Positions 28,405 to 38,753 of a stretch of 64,000 nucleotides of DNA are shown in pieces; position 1 is the stretch's first letter; each line of letters opens with the position of its first letter. A model generated the notes under the pieces. It was not told the DNA's origin. It was given only the letters and a program-made list of their open reading frames with translations, and ran no database searches. Made by a program: the position numbers and the translations under genes. This DNA comes from JAENVU01 sp963756815 (GTDB lineage Bacteria; Actinomycetota; Acidimicrobiia; IMCC26256; JAENVU01), in NCBI GenBank assembly GCA_963756815.1, contig CAVWPR010000045.1, positions 62,001 through 126,000 of the forward strand, given 5' to 3'.

Positions 28405-29732
28405 GGAAGGGTTCCTCCGGCGCTGGTCGAGACCGTGACCTCGATGCGGTAGGTGCGGACGGGGGTGTGGCGTCCCTTGACGAGCTGCTCGCCCATCGCG
28501 TCGTGCTCGGGGACGCGCTCGAGCTCGGTGAGGGTCGACTCCGCGACGACGATGCAGCCGGCGGGACGCGCGAGGTCCTGGAGTCGCTGGGCGAGGTTCA
28601 CGGTGTCGCCGACGAGCGTGTACTCGAGCCGTTCCTCCGAGCCGAGCATCGCGGCCGCGACCGGGCCGGTGGAGATGCCGATCCCCAGTCCGAAGGCGGG
28701 CAACCCCCGATCACTCCACTCGGCGTCGAGGTCGCGCTGCGCTTCGAGCATCGCGATGGCGGTGTCGAGCGCGTGCTGCGCATGGTGCGCGTGCGGCAGC
28801 GGTGCGCCGAAGCACGCCATCACCGCGTCGCCGACGAACTGCATGACCGTGCCGTCGCGATCGAGGATGGCCTTGTTCATCGCGGCTCGGTGCTCGTTGA
28901 GCTGCACCGCGAGCGCACTCGGGTCGGATTGCTCCGCGATGGTCGAGTAGCCGCGGACGTCGGACATCAGCACCGTGACGGTGAGCTCCTCGGTCTCGCC
29001 GATCGTGCCGCCGCCGGCGCGGACCTTGTCGGCCACGCCGGTCGGGAGGAGGCGGCTCAGCGTCTCGCCCTGCTCCTCCCGGTCGACGATGGCCTGGTGC
29101 AGGAGCCGGAGCCGGCGCAACGCGCCGGCTCCCCCCGTCCTGGCTTCCTCGGAGAGTGTGATGAAGAGCTGTTCCACCGCCTGCGCGACGGCCGCGGGCG
29201 TGGTCTGGGTGGCGACGGCGATCGCCTTGATCGGCCGCCCCTCGGCCACGTACTGGAGCAGACGCTCCTGCTCGGCGCTCAGGCCACCGGTGCTCGACAC
29301 CGGCGACACGATCGCCTCGACGATCTTCGGGTCGAGCACGGAGCCGCCCGCCGCCACCTCGCGCACCGTCCGGGCGAGCTGGTTGCCCTCGGCGATCCGG
29401 TCCTTCAGCAGGTACGCATAACCCGCGGCACCGTCGGAGAGGAGGGCGACCGCGTACTCGGGGTCGTCGTACTGCGAGAGCACGACGATCCCGGTGCCCG
29501 GGTGGCGGCGGCGCAGCTCCTTGGCCGCGTCGATGCCCTCCTGCTGGAACGTCGGCGGCATCCGGATGTCGGTCACCAGCACCTGGGGAGCGGTGTCGGT
29601 CGCCCCGGCGAGCAGCTCGTCGTAGTCGCCGGCGACCCCCACGATCTCGAGGTCGGGCTCCATCGACAGCAGCGCGCGCACGCCTTCGCGGACGATGACG
29701 TTGTCGTCGGCCAGGAAGACGGTGATCCCCAC
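28401..29732 (-). CDS. Response regulator fused to class III nucleotide cyclase
   Basis: 443 residues from GTG 29732; a longer in-frame start would overlap the divergent gene and is rejected. The receiver (1-125) has FLADDN, VLVTDIRMPPT and YLLKDRI. Residues ~150-205 (LSAEQERLLQYVAEGRPIKA … QAVEQLFITL) align with the LuxR helix-turn-helix of its paralogue at 24314 but have lost its conserved residues. The cyclase domain (~255-420) keeps both metal Asp motifs (VLMSDVRGYSTIA, VMQFVGDAVMACFGAP) and the Asn/Arg of DTVNLAQRL. The usual Lys before FVGD is Gln. It should make cAMP (or cGMP) under phosphorelay control. First gene of the operon with the ABC ATPase and kinase. Confidence 0.9.
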   Translation of the reverse strand: MGITVFLADDNVIVREGVRALLSMEPDLEIVGVAGDYDELLAGATDTAPQVLVTDIRMPPTFQQEGIDAAKELRRRHPGTGIVVLSQYDDPEYAVALLSDGAAGYAYLLKDRIAEGNQLARTVREVAAGGSVLDPKIVEAIVSPVSSTGGLSAEQERLLQYVAEGRPIKAIAVATQTTPAAVAQAVEQLFITLSEEARTGGAGALRRLRLLHQAIVDREEQGETLSRLLPTGVADKVRAGGGTIGETEELTVTVLMSDVRGYSTIAEQSDPSALAVQLNEHRAAMNKAILDRDGTVMQFVGDAVMACFGAPLPHAHHAQHALDTAIAMLEAQRDLDAEWSDRGLPAFGLGIGISTGPVAAAMLGSEERLEYTLVGDTVNLAQRLQDLARPAGCIVVAESTLTELERVPEHDAMGEQLVKGRHTPVRTYRIEVTVSTSAGGTLP

Positions 29733-29886
29733 GTCGGCAGCATCCTCGTTCGACGGGCACCGGGCAAGGAGGTCCGTGCCCGGTGCGTTGGGTGTGGCTG
29801 CCACCCCCTCGGCGGCCGGGGTGGCCCCCTTCCGGCGCGTGGTCCCGGTCCGTACCGTCGGGACGAACGCGGAGGAAGGAGCGGTC
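29733..29886. promoter_or_regulatory. Divergent promoter region between cyclase and cNMP-binding genes
   Basis: A 154-bp gap separates the receiver-cyclase (start 29732) from the cyclic-nucleotide-binding gene (start 29887), and so must hold both promoters. GGAGGAAGGA at 29872-29881 is the ribosome site of the plus-strand gene. No clear CRP-type palindrome was found by eye. Confidence 0.45.
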
Positions 29887-30885
29887 ATGCGGATCGCGTC
29901 ATCGGTCACCTCGATCTCCTGGATCCCGTCCGAGGCGGTGACCGGGCTCAACAAGGGGATCTTCGAGTCCGGCTTCACGCACTACGACGACCCGCCGCCG
30001 GACCACGTCACCGACCTCGACGCGCTGCGCGACGCCGACGGCTTCCGGTTCGCGAACCACCTCTCGGTCTGGATCGACGTCGAGGACGGCCGCATCGTGG
30101 CGTGCGGACGCGGCGGCGGCGGGCTGATGGGTGCGACCACGGTCCGGCTCGGGAAGAAGGCGGCCACCTTCGAGGCGGTCGCGCTCGAGGATCTCCGTCC
30201 GGACCTCGAGCGCACGGAGACGAGCGTCCGCTTCGTGCAGACCACGGGTGGCCGTACCGCGCTGCCCGCGCCGCGACGTGTCAACCGGCCGCCGTTCGTG
30301 CAGTTCACCGCCCCCACCGTCTGGACCACGCTCGCGTTGACGCTGCACGCCGACGGCCGGGTCGAGCGAGCGGTGGTCGGCGCGAGCAAGTTCCCGCGCC
30401 ACTGGATCTACGACGACGAGCTCCGGCTGGTCGAGAAGATCGGCGTCGCCGACTTCAAGGGCTGGTACCGGCGGTCGTTCGGCAAGCGGACCCCGTGGGG
30501 GGACGAGGACTCGCCGGCGCTGGTCACCGCGGTCGAGACCGCGCTCGAGCGGGAGCTGTCCACCACGATCATGCGGGGCGGCGAGGCCCCCGACGTCCGC
30601 ACGGTGAAGGAGGGCGGTGTGCTCGTGCGCCAGGGCGACCCGGGCGACGAGCTGTTCCTCGTCCTCGACGGCGTGCTCGTGGTCGACGTCGACGGTGAGC
30701 CCGTCGCCGAGGTGGGTCCCGGCGCGGTGCTGGGCGAGCGGGCCGCCCTCGAGGGCGGGGCCCGCACCTCGACGCTGCGGGCGGCGACGAGGTGCAGGGT
30801 GGCTGCGGTCCCGGCGGCGCGGATCGACCGCGACGCGCTCGACGAGCTGCGGGGTGGGCACCGGCGCGAGGAGCGCAGCCTCTGA
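29887..30885 (+). CDS. Cyclic-nucleotide-binding domain protein
   Basis: 332 residues from ATG 29887 after a strong GGAGGAAGGA site. The first ~230 residues are an unrecognised soluble domain (SISWIPSEAVTGLNKGIFES … PRHWIYDDELRLVEKIGVAD). Residues ~240-325 form a cNMP-binding barrel: GGVLVRQGDPGDELFLVLDG and the phosphate-binding cassette VLGERAALEGGARTSTLRA, with the Glu and Arg that hold cAMP/cGMP. It is divergent from the cyclase, suggesting producer and receiver of the same second messenger. Confidence 0.85.
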   Translation: MRIASSVTSISWIPSEAVTGLNKGIFESGFTHYDDPPPDHVTDLDALRDADGFRFANHLSVWIDVEDGRIVACGRGGGGLMGATTVRLGKKAATFEAVALEDLRPDLERTETSVRFVQTTGGRTALPAPRRVNRPPFVQFTAPTVWTTLALTLHADGRVERAVVGASKFPRHWIYDDELRLVEKIGVADFKGWYRRSFGKRTPWGDEDSPALVTAVETALERELSTTIMRGGEAPDVRTVKEGGVLVRQGDPGDELFLVLDGVLVVDVDGEPVAEVGPGAVLGERAALEGGARTSTLRAATRCRVAAVPAARIDRDALDELRGGHRREERSL

Positions 30886-31044
30886 GTCGACGGGCGCGCA
30901 GCGGAGGAGCACGCCGGTTTCCGCCACTGCTGGCAATTTCCCAGGTTTCCCTCCTATATGGGCCGTCCGGCTCAGAACATCACAAGGCGGCATGAACTAG
31001 CCTCCCGGACGGTCTTCGGGCGAAGTCTTCTGGGAGGGACGATC
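30886..31044 (+). promoter_or_regulatory. Leader region of the large modular secreted protein
   Basis: A 159-bp gap, less GC-rich than the genes around it. CCGTCCGG (30963-30970) and CCGGACGG (31005-31012) form 8-bp inverted arms 34 nt apart, which could fold in the mRNA leader. GGGAGGG at 31032-31038 is the ribosome site. I looked for a c-di-GMP riboswitch pattern and did not find one. Confidence 0.35.
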
Positions 31045-34000
31045 GTGCGCAATTCCGCGCGTCGAGTGTTTGCTGTCTGTGTGCTGGTCGCGGTCGGTCT
31101 GTCGGTGTTGCCGGCGGGGACCGCGTCGGCCGGTGTCGACGCGGGGATTCCGTCCCTGGCGCTGAACCGGGCGTACACCACCGCCCCGTTCGCGGGGACG
31201 TCCACCACCGCCAACAGCCAGGAGGGTTCGGCCTCCGTGCCGGCCGACAACGCGCTGTGGCTGGTCGACAGCACGCACGCCTACGAGGTGGACGCGTCGA
31301 CCGACCAGCTCCGTCGCACCATCGCGACCGCCGACTTCACCAACGCGCTGCCGGTCGGTGGCGTCGGCACACCTGCCGGGACCACACGCTCGGACTCCTT
31401 CGCCGCCGTCGCCTACGACCCGACCGCCGACGCGCTCTACGTCTTCTCGCGCAACTGCTGCACCGCGACCGGGCTCGACCCGAGCGTGTTCCGGCTGAAG
31501 CGCGATCTCGCCGGCGCGTTCCAGGTCGAGTCGTACCAGTCGCTGCCCGCCGGCACCGACCCGAAGGGCGCGGGCTACAAGGCCGGTACCGGACTCGTGT
31601 TCGGCAAGGGCAAGACGATCAACCCGTACGACTACGACACCAACACGATCGGGACGACGATCACCCTCTCCGGCATCGACGCCGGGGTGCAGGGCATGGA
31701 CTTCTCGGCCGACGGTTCGTTCCTGTACGCGGTGACGTTCGTCGCGGGCGTCAGCCCGGCGCCGAACAGCGTGAAGCTCTCGCGGATCGACACCACGACG
31801 TGGAAGGCCGATCCGAACTGGAACCTCGACCTCACGCCCTTCGGCGTCCTGGACCCGCGCTCGGTCGAGGTGATCGGCGACCAGATCTACGTCGGTGACG
31901 GCGGCACGCGCGCGGCCGGCGATCCGCTGCGTCGTGCGATCTTCGTCTTCGACGTCAACGATCTCAGCGTGCAGCCGACGGCCGGCTTCACCGCGACGCC
32001 GACCTCGGGCTCCTTCCCGCTCCCGGTGCAGTTCACCGACCAGAGCGCCGGCGGTCCCACGAGCTGGGCGTGGGACTTCGGTGACGGCGCGACGTCGAAC
32101 GTCGCGAGCCCCGCCCACACCTATGCCGCGCCCGGTACGTACACGGTGTCGTTGCACGTCGCGAACAGCAAGGGCTCCGACACGTCGACGATGACCGACC
32201 TGGTCACGGTGTCGGCGCACACGCCCACGGCGGACTTCACCGCGTCGCCCACATCCGGCACCGGTCCGCTGACCGTCGACTTCACGGACACGAGCGCGAA
32301 CGCACCTTCCACCTGGGCGTGGGACTTCGGCGACGGCGCGACGTCGACCGCACAGAATCCGACGCACACCTACACGACTGCCGGCAGCTACGCGGTCTCG
32401 CTCACCGTCACCAACACCGGTGGCACCAACACGCGCGTGCGGTCCGATCTGGTGCACGTCGCCGACGGTCCGCTCACGGTCACCGCCGCCGCCGATACCT
32501 ACGTGCGGTCCAACGCCGCGACCTCCAACTTCGGTACCCAGACCACGATCCAGGGACTCAAGACGAACGGCAGGAACGGCGCCACCTATCAGCCGTTCGT
32601 ACGCTTCACGGTGCCGGCGCTGCCGGCCACGCCCACGAGCGCCAAGCTCCGGCTGTTCGTCACCGACGGCAGCTCCGCGAGCGGGTCACTCTTCTCGACG
32701 GGCTCGACCGCATGGTCCGAGACCACCACCAACTGGAACAACCGGCCGGCCACCACTGGTGCGCAGCTCGCGGCGAGCAAGTCCGCCGCGCTCGGCCAGT
32801 GGCTCGAGTTCGACGTCACGTCCACCGTGACCGCAGCCGGCGGCTACGGGTTCACGCTCACGAACCACGGCTCCGATGCCGTGGCGTTCTCCAGTCGCGA
32901 AGGCGCCAACGCCCCGCAGCTGCTCCTCACGTTCCCCGCCGCGACGGGCTCGGGCGCGCTGCCGAACCCCCCGAATGCGGCGCTGCGCCTGAACCACCAG
33001 TTCTCGACGTCGCCGTTCGCAGGCACGACCACGTCGGCGACGGGCGGCGGCGGTGACGCGTACGTCCCCTCCGACCACTCGGTGTGGCTCGTCGACGGCA
33101 CCAAGCTCTACGAGACCGACTCGAACACCAACCAGCTCCGCCGCACGGTTCCCACCGCCGACTTCACCAACGCCCCACAGCTCGGCGGCGGCTCCGCCGC
33201 GGGAACGTCGCGCAGCGACTCGCTCGCCGCGGTCACGTACGACGCCACGGCCGACGTGCTGTACGTGTTCTCGCGCAACTGCTGCACCGCGACCGGCCTC
33301 GACCCGAGCGTCTTCCGGATGGTGCGTGACGGCAACGGCACCTTCCAGGTCGAGTCCTACCAGCCGCTGCCGGCCGGGACCGACCCGGTGGCCGCGGGGG
33401 TGTGGCCCGGACACGGTCTGTACTTCGGCAAGGGCCAGACCATCTACCCGTACGACTACGCCACCAACACGATCGGCACGTCGATCGTGATCCCCGGCGT
33501 CGACACGAGCCTGTCCGGCATGCAGTTCACCGCCGACGGCAAGGACCTGCTCGTCACGAGCCACCTGAACGTCCTGTACCGGGTCTCGACCGCCACCTGG
33601 GCGAACGTCCCCGGCTGGTCGTTCGACCTGACCCCGTACGGCTTCGTCGACCCGCGCGGCGTCGCGCTCGTCGGCGACCAGCTCTTCGTCACCGACGGAG
33701 GTCTCCGCCCGGTCGGTGACCCCTTGCGCTACCAGGTCGCCGTCTTCGACATCGTCGACGGATCGGGCGCGCCGGCCGCCGCGTTCACTGCGTCGCCCGT
33801 GAGCGGAACGGTGCCGGTGTCCACCACCTTCATCGACCGGAGCACCGGGGTCCCGACCTCGTGGCTGTGGGACTTCGGCGACGGCTCCACGTCGACCGCG
33901 TCGCGTCCCGTCCACGCGTACATCGCCGGCGGCACGTACTCCGTGACGCTCACCGTCACGAACGCCAAGGGCTCGGCCAGCACCACGCAGACCAACCTGG

Positions 34001-36307
34001 TCACCGTGGCGCCGAACCCGCCGCTGCTCAACGCGAGGTTCACCGCCGACCAGACCGCGGGCGGCGCACCGCTCACGGTGCAGTTCACCGACCAGAGCGT
34101 CGGTGGGGCCACGAGCTGGGCGTGGGACTTCGGCGACGGCTCCGCCTCCGCCGCGCAGAACCCCGCACACGTCTACGCGGCGAACGGGAAGTACACCGTG
34201 AGGCTCACGGTCACGAGCCCGGACGGCACCAACACGCGGATCAAGACCGATTACATCAACGTCGCCGCGCTGCCGACCACGCTGACGCCGGTCGCGGACA
34301 GCTACGTCCGGTCCAACGCGGCCACCACGAACTACGGCTCCGCCGCCGACGTCGAGGGCTACAACACCACGGGCAGGAACAAGACGACCTACCTGCCGTA
34401 CGTGCGGTTCGCCACGGGGGCGCTGCCCGCGACGCCCGTGAGCGCGACGCTGCGCTTGTTCGTGACCGACGCGAGCGCGACGAGCGGCACGCTCTACCGC
34501 ACCGGCACCACGTGGAACGAGTCCACGATCAACTACAACAACCGGCCCGGCACCACCGGAGGCGTGCTCGGTGCGAGTCGCAACGCCGCGCTGGGGCAGT
34601 GGGTCGAGTTCGACGTGACCTCGACGGTCAAGAGCGCCGGTGACTACGGCTTCACGCTCACCAACGGCTCCAGCGACCTCGTCGGGTTCTCGAGTCGCGA
34701 GGGTGCGCACCCGCCACAGCTCGTCATCTCCTACGGCGGGGGCGCCGCCGGTTCGCTGCCGATGCCGGCGTCGCCGGGCCTGGCCCTGAGCCGGTACTAC
34801 ACGACCGCTCCGTTCAAGGGGACGAACCCGGCGATCCGCGCCTTCGACCTCGAGGGCTCGACGTACGTGCCCAAGGACGACGCGCTCTGGGTCTCGGACG
34901 ACAACGGCGACCGAGTGTTCGAGGTGGACGCCACCAACAGCACCGTGCGGCGGGCGATCGACCGGACCGACTTCTCGAATGCGCTCCCGGTCGGCGGCGT
35001 CGGGAGCCCCGCCGGGCTGTCCCGCTCCGACGACTTCGAGTCGACCGTCTACGACCCGGTGCACGACGTGCTGTACCAGTTCTCGGGCAACTGCTGCTCG
35101 AGCACCCCGAACACCACCCAACCGCCGTACGACCCGACCATCTACCGCCTCACCCGTGACTCCGGTGGCCGGTTCCAGGTCGAGTCGTACCGGCCGCTGC
35201 CCGAGGGCACCGACCCCACCGGCGCAGCCTGGCGACCGGGCGTCGGGCTGTTCTTCGCCCACGGCGGCCTCATCACGAGCTACGACTACGACACCAACGC
35301 GATGGGGACGGCGGTCACCGTCTCCGGCTCGTTGCCGGGCGGGATCACCGGGCTCACGTACACCGCGGACGGCAAGTACGCCCTCGCGGTGACGACGCAG
35401 CAGCGCCTGGTCCTCATCGACGCCACGACGTACACGTTGGTGCCGGGGTGGAACGTCGATCTCCGCCCGTTCGGGATCCTCGACTCCCGCGACGTCACGA
35501 TGATCGACGGTCAGGTGTACATCGTCGACGGCTACGACTTCCGGGCGCCCGACGACCCGATGAAGTACGCGGTGTTCGTCTTCGACATCGTCAACGGGCC
35601 GCCGAACACGACGTTCACCGCGACGCCGAGCACGGGCGCGGCGCCGCTCGCGGTGCAGTTCGCCGACACCACCGCCGGACCGGTCACGAGCCGCCTCTGG
35701 AACTTCGGTGACGGCTCACCGACGTCGACGGTCGTGAATCCGTCGCACACGTACAGCACCTCGGGGCAGTACACGGCCTCGCTGACGGACACCAACGCGA
35801 ACGGCAGCACCACCGCGACCCAGCTCGTCAACGTGGTCGTCGCGCCGGTGACCGTGACCGCCGCCGCGGACACCTACGCCCGGTCGAACTCTGCGAACTC
35901 GAACTACGGCTCGCAGTCGACGATCCAGGCGTACAAATCGGGGACCACCACGTATCAGCCCTTCGTCCGGTTCTCGGTCGGGCACGCTGCCGGCGACGCC
36001 GGTGTCGGCCAAGGTGCGCCTCTACGTGACCGACTCGAGCACGGCGACGGGCACCCTGTTCCAGACCGCGAACGCCACCTGGACCGAGACGGGTCTCACC
36101 TACAACAACCGGCCGGCGACGACGGGCGCCCAGCTCGCGGCGTCGGTCAACGCACCGCTCAACCAGTGGGTGGAGTTCGACGTCACGCCGGTCGTGACGG
36201 GAGCCGGCCAGTACAGCTTCACGCTGACGAACGCCAACAGCAACGTGGTGCAGTTCTCGAGCCGTGAGGGCGCCAACAAGCCGCAGCTCGTGATCAGCTT
36301 CGGCTGA
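31045..36307 (+). CDS. Large secreted modular protein: three propeller/PKD/DNRLRE modules, one frameshift
   Basis: About 1,750 residues. GTG 31045 opens a signal peptide (RVFAVCVLVAVGLSVLPAGT-ASA). The mature chain is three copies of one module: a ~270-residue propeller-like region starting LALNRAYTTAPF… with a conserved Cys-Cys (RNCCTATG), then PKD domains (WAWDFGDGATS, NPTHTYTTAGSY), then a DNRLRE domain (ADTYVRSNAATSNFG … FDVTSTV … FSSREGANAPQL). Modules one and two have two PKD domains, module three has one. Module borders are near 31140, 32980 and 34780. The frame changes near 35985 in a ggg run, inside the last DNRLRE; the true end is VISFG at 36307. There is no LPxTG or C-terminal membrane anchor. 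Likely an extracellular carbohydrate- or matrix-binding protein. Confidence 0.88.
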
Positions 36308-36387
36308 CCGACCGGTTCCTCCGCTCGGCTGGTGAGGGCGCCCGGCGCCGCGGGACGCTCCGGAACGACGCGCGTACGCTGCCGGCC

Positions 36388-36966
36388 ATGCCTCGCGCCA
36401 CCTTTCCCGTCACCGGTGACGACGTCGCCGACCGACTGCTCGTCGACGACCCGCTCGCGCTCCTGATCGGGATGCTGCTCGACCAGCAGGTGCCGATGGA
36501 GTGGGCGTTCCGTGGCCCGGCGACGCTGCGTGACCGCCTCGGTGGACTCGACGCGGCCGCCATCGCGGCGATGACCCCCGAGGCCCTCGACGAGGTGTTC
36601 CGCACCAAGCCCGCGCTGCACCGGTTCCCGTCGGCGATGGCCAAGCGGACCCACGCGCTGTGCGTCCACCTCGTGGAGCACTACGACGGCGACGCCGCCC
36701 GCATCTGGCGGAGGGTCAAGGACCCCGAGGTCGTGTACGAGCGCATCCGCGCCCTTCCCGGCTACGGCGAGGAGAAGGCCCGGATCCTGCTCGCGATCCT
36801 CGGCAAGCGTCTCGGCAAGGCTCCCGCCGGGTGGGAGCGGTTCGCCGGTCCCTTCGGCGACCCCGAGCCCCGCTCCGTCGCCGACATCGACTCACGGGAG
36901 GCGTTCGTGCGGGTGCGGGCCTGGAAGAAGGAGCAGAAGGCCAAGGGTCGATCCAAGAGCGAGTGA
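36388..36966 (+). CDS. HhH-GPD family base-excision repair protein (TIGR03252-like)
   Basis: 192 residues. LLIGMLLDQQVPMEWAF is the N-terminal helix typical of HhH-GPD glycosylases, and LPGYGEEKARILLAILGK is the helix-hairpin-helix. The C-terminus is strongly basic (KKEQKAKGRSKSE), as in actinobacterial TIGR03252 proteins. The usual catalytic Asp segment of MutY/Nth is not obvious, and there is no iron-sulfur Cys cluster. A role in DNA repair is inferred from the fold. 80 bp after the modular secreted protein. Confidence 0.88.
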   Translation: MPRATFPVTGDDVADRLLVDDPLALLIGMLLDQQVPMEWAFRGPATLRDRLGGLDAAAIAAMTPEALDEVFRTKPALHRFPSAMAKRTHALCVHLVEHYDGDAARIWRRVKDPEVVYERIRALPGYGEEKARILLAILGKRLGKAPAGWERFAGPFGDPEPRSVADIDSREAFVRVRAWKKEQKAKGRSKSE

Positions 36967-37005
36967 CCCTTGGTCCTGCCGCGGCCGAGCGCCGGCCGGG
37001 ACCAC

Positions 37006-37035
37006 TGCACACCCTGTGCAAATTGCGCCTACGAT
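37006..37035 (+). promoter_or_regulatory. Promoter with TGCAC-N5-GTGCA palindrome
   Basis: TGCAC-ACCCT-GTGCA lies at 37006-37020, and a -10-like TACGAT at 37030-37035, upstream of the secreted-protein gene starting at 37066. The same palindrome, with a different centre, lies upstream of the related gene at 49107. The palindrome covers the -35/spacer region, as expected of a repressor site. Confidence 0.6.
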
Positions 37036-37065
37036 CGCCCGAGCCAACGATCCAGGGGGACCTCC

Positions 37066-37917
37066 GTGCGGCTGACCCGACGCCTCGTCGCCTCGTGCTT
37101 CGCCATCTCGCTCGTCACCGCCGGCACGGCCGCCGCCGCCGGTGCCCACGACGGTGGCATGACGCCCCAGCAGATGCAGTGCATGTCCCTGACGTACAAG
37201 AGCGCGCACAAGAAGCTGTGCGCGGCGGCCGACAAGACCGGCGGGAACGGCAAGATCACCCTCGCGCACCCGCTCAGGTACACGAAGGCCGGGATCATCG
37301 ACGTCCGGCACATCGACCTCACCGGCGTCCAGGGCGTCACGAAGCAGCAGGCGAAGGTCGCGAAGCAGCTGCTCGTGTCGACGATCAAGACGCTCCCGAA
37401 GTGGAGCGACCCGGCCGTGGCGACCGCCGACGGGTTCCAGTCGATCGGTGACGGCCTCAGCGGCGAGGAGCACTTCCTGCACTGGGACTGGATCAACGAC
37501 AACACGATCTTCGACCCGAACCACCCCGAGTCGCTCGTCTACCGCGTGGACCGCGCGACCGGAGCGAAGCAGCTCGAGGCGGCGATGTACATCCTTCCCG
37601 ACAAGTACACGCTCCAGAACCCGCCCAAGAAGTACACGAGCAACCTCGTGCAGTACCACGAGCACGACAACCTGTGCTTCGGTCCCGCCACGGCGACGGC
37701 CGGACCGCAGGTTCGTGGGCTCACGCGGCCGGACGGCACGTGCGGGACGATGTTCGGACAGCAGCTGACCAAGTTCAACCCGAACATCCAGGTGCACGTC
37801 TGGATCCGGGCGAACGAGTGCGGACCGTTCGCGTCGCTGCTCGGTGTCGGCGCCGGCCAGATCGCATCGGGTCAGCAGCGGTCGTGCGTGCACTCTCCGA
37901 CGCGGGTGGGCCTCTAG
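37066..37917 (+). CDS. Secreted His/Cys-containing protein, family shared with the gene at 49107
   Basis: 283 residues from GTG 37066 after AGGGGGAC. Signal peptide VRLTRRLVASCFAISLVTAG…AAA; the mature protein begins near GAHDGGMTPQQMQCM. Conserved features shared with the protein at 49107-50052 are an early Met/Cys-rich segment, GLSGEEHFLHW (versus PCIGAHYTN), DPNHPESLVY (versus DPAAPSELLF), YHEHDNLCF (versus WHQHNSNGGLCL) and VHVWIRANECGPFASL near the C-terminus. The repeated His/Cys pairs suggest metal binding outside the cell. I know no named family or reaction for it. Complete, with no frameshift. Confidence 0.75.
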   Translation: MRLTRRLVASCFAISLVTAGTAAAAGAHDGGMTPQQMQCMSLTYKSAHKKLCAAADKTGGNGKITLAHPLRYTKAGIIDVRHIDLTGVQGVTKQQAKVAKQLLVSTIKTLPKWSDPAVATADGFQSIGDGLSGEEHFLHWDWINDNTIFDPNHPESLVYRVDRATGAKQLEAAMYILPDKYTLQNPPKKYTSNLVQYHEHDNLCFGPATATAGPQVRGLTRPDGTCGTMFGQQLTKFNPNIQVHVWIRANECGPFASLLGVGAGQIASGQQRSCVHSPTRVGL

Positions 37918-37926
37918 CCGACCCGG

Positions 37927-37953
37927 GACACGCCCCGCCTCGGCGGCCGTGTC
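37927..37953. terminator. Possible terminator between convergent genes
   Basis: GACACG (37927-37932) and CGTGTC (37948-37953) flank a GC-rich inner stem (CCGCC/GGCGG). It lies in the 36-bp gap between the convergent genes ending at 37917 and 37954. Confidence 0.4.
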
Positions 37954-38727
37954 TCAGTGGGTGGTCATGCCACCGTCCAGCACGAGACACTGCCCGGTCA
38001 TGAAGCTCGACGCGTCCGACGCCAGGAACAGCGCGCCGTTGGCGATCTCCTCCGGTGATGCCATGCGGCGGATGAGCGCGGCGTCGACCATTCGTCGCTG
38101 AGCCGCCGCGTCGTTGTTGCGGACCATGTCGGTGTCGGTGGTGCCCGGCGCGAGGGCGTTGGCCCGGATCCCGGACCCGACGAGCTCGGCCGCCATCGCC
38201 CGCGTCAGCTGGAGGACCGCGGCCTTCGCCGACGTGTACATCGCCAGGTACGTTCCGTGGGTGAACGCGCCCGCGCTGATGACGTTGACGACGACGCCCC
38301 GACCGCTCGCGACCAGATGAGGGAGGGCGTGCTGCACGAGGAACAACGGTCCCCGCAGGTTCACGCCGTACGACGCCTCCCACGCCTCCGGCGTCACCTG
38401 TCCGAGCGGCAGTGCGAGCGCGTTGGCGGCGTTGTTGACGACGATGTCGACGCCTCCGAGCTCGCGGTGGGTGCGATCGACGAGCGCGGCGAGCTCGTCG
38501 ACGCGACCGCAGTGCGTCGGCACGGAGATCGCGGTGCCGCCGGCGGCTCGGATCGTGGCCGCCACGGCGTCGCACGCATCGGCCTTGCGGCTCGCGACCA
38601 CGACCGCCGCGCCGCACGCGGCGTAGGTCTCGGCGACGGCGCGACCGATGCCGCGACTGCCACCGGTGACGATCGCGACGCGACCGTCGAGGTCGAACTG
38701 GCTCTGGATCTCGGCTCGGGTTCGCAT
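37954..38727 (-). CDS. SDR family oxidoreductase
   Basis: 257 residues, a classical short-chain dehydrogenase/reductase. Cofactor motif TGGSRGIG (about 22-29) followed by SRKADAC suggests NADP(H). NNAA replaces the usual NNAG. The catalytic Ser and Tyr-Lys are in NVISAGAFTHGTYLAMYTSAK. The C-terminal LFLASDASSFMTGQCLVLDG is typical of FabG-like members. The substrate cannot be deduced. It is divergent from the YcaQ-like glycosylase gene 26 bp away. Confidence 0.92.
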   Translation of the reverse strand: MRTRAEIQSQFDLDGRVAIVTGGSRGIGRAVAETYAACGAAVVVASRKADACDAVAATIRAAGGTAISVPTHCGRVDELAALVDRTHRELGGVDIVVNNAANALALPLGQVTPEAWEASYGVNLRGPLFLVQHALPHLVASGRGVVVNVISAGAFTHGTYLAMYTSAKAAVLQLTRAMAAELVGSGIRANALAPGTTDTDMVRNNDAAAQRRMVDAALIRRMASPEEIANGALFLASDASSFMTGQCLVLDGGMTTH

Positions 38728-38753
38728 CGACGCAGTCTCGCGGCACCGCGCTC

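Noticed and set aside
28401..29978. A 525-residue start for the receiver-cyclase
   Set aside because: The extra 82 residues are low-complexity and overlap the start of the divergent cNMP-binding gene; GTG 29732 opens directly at the receiver domain.
30886..31044. Possible c-di-GMP or other riboswitch before the secreted modular protein
   Set aside because: No conserved aptamer core was found; only one long-range inverted repeat is present.
32686..35262. 858-codon open frame on the minus strand
   Set aside because: Antisense to the PKD/DNRLRE gene, low-complexity composition and no start signal.
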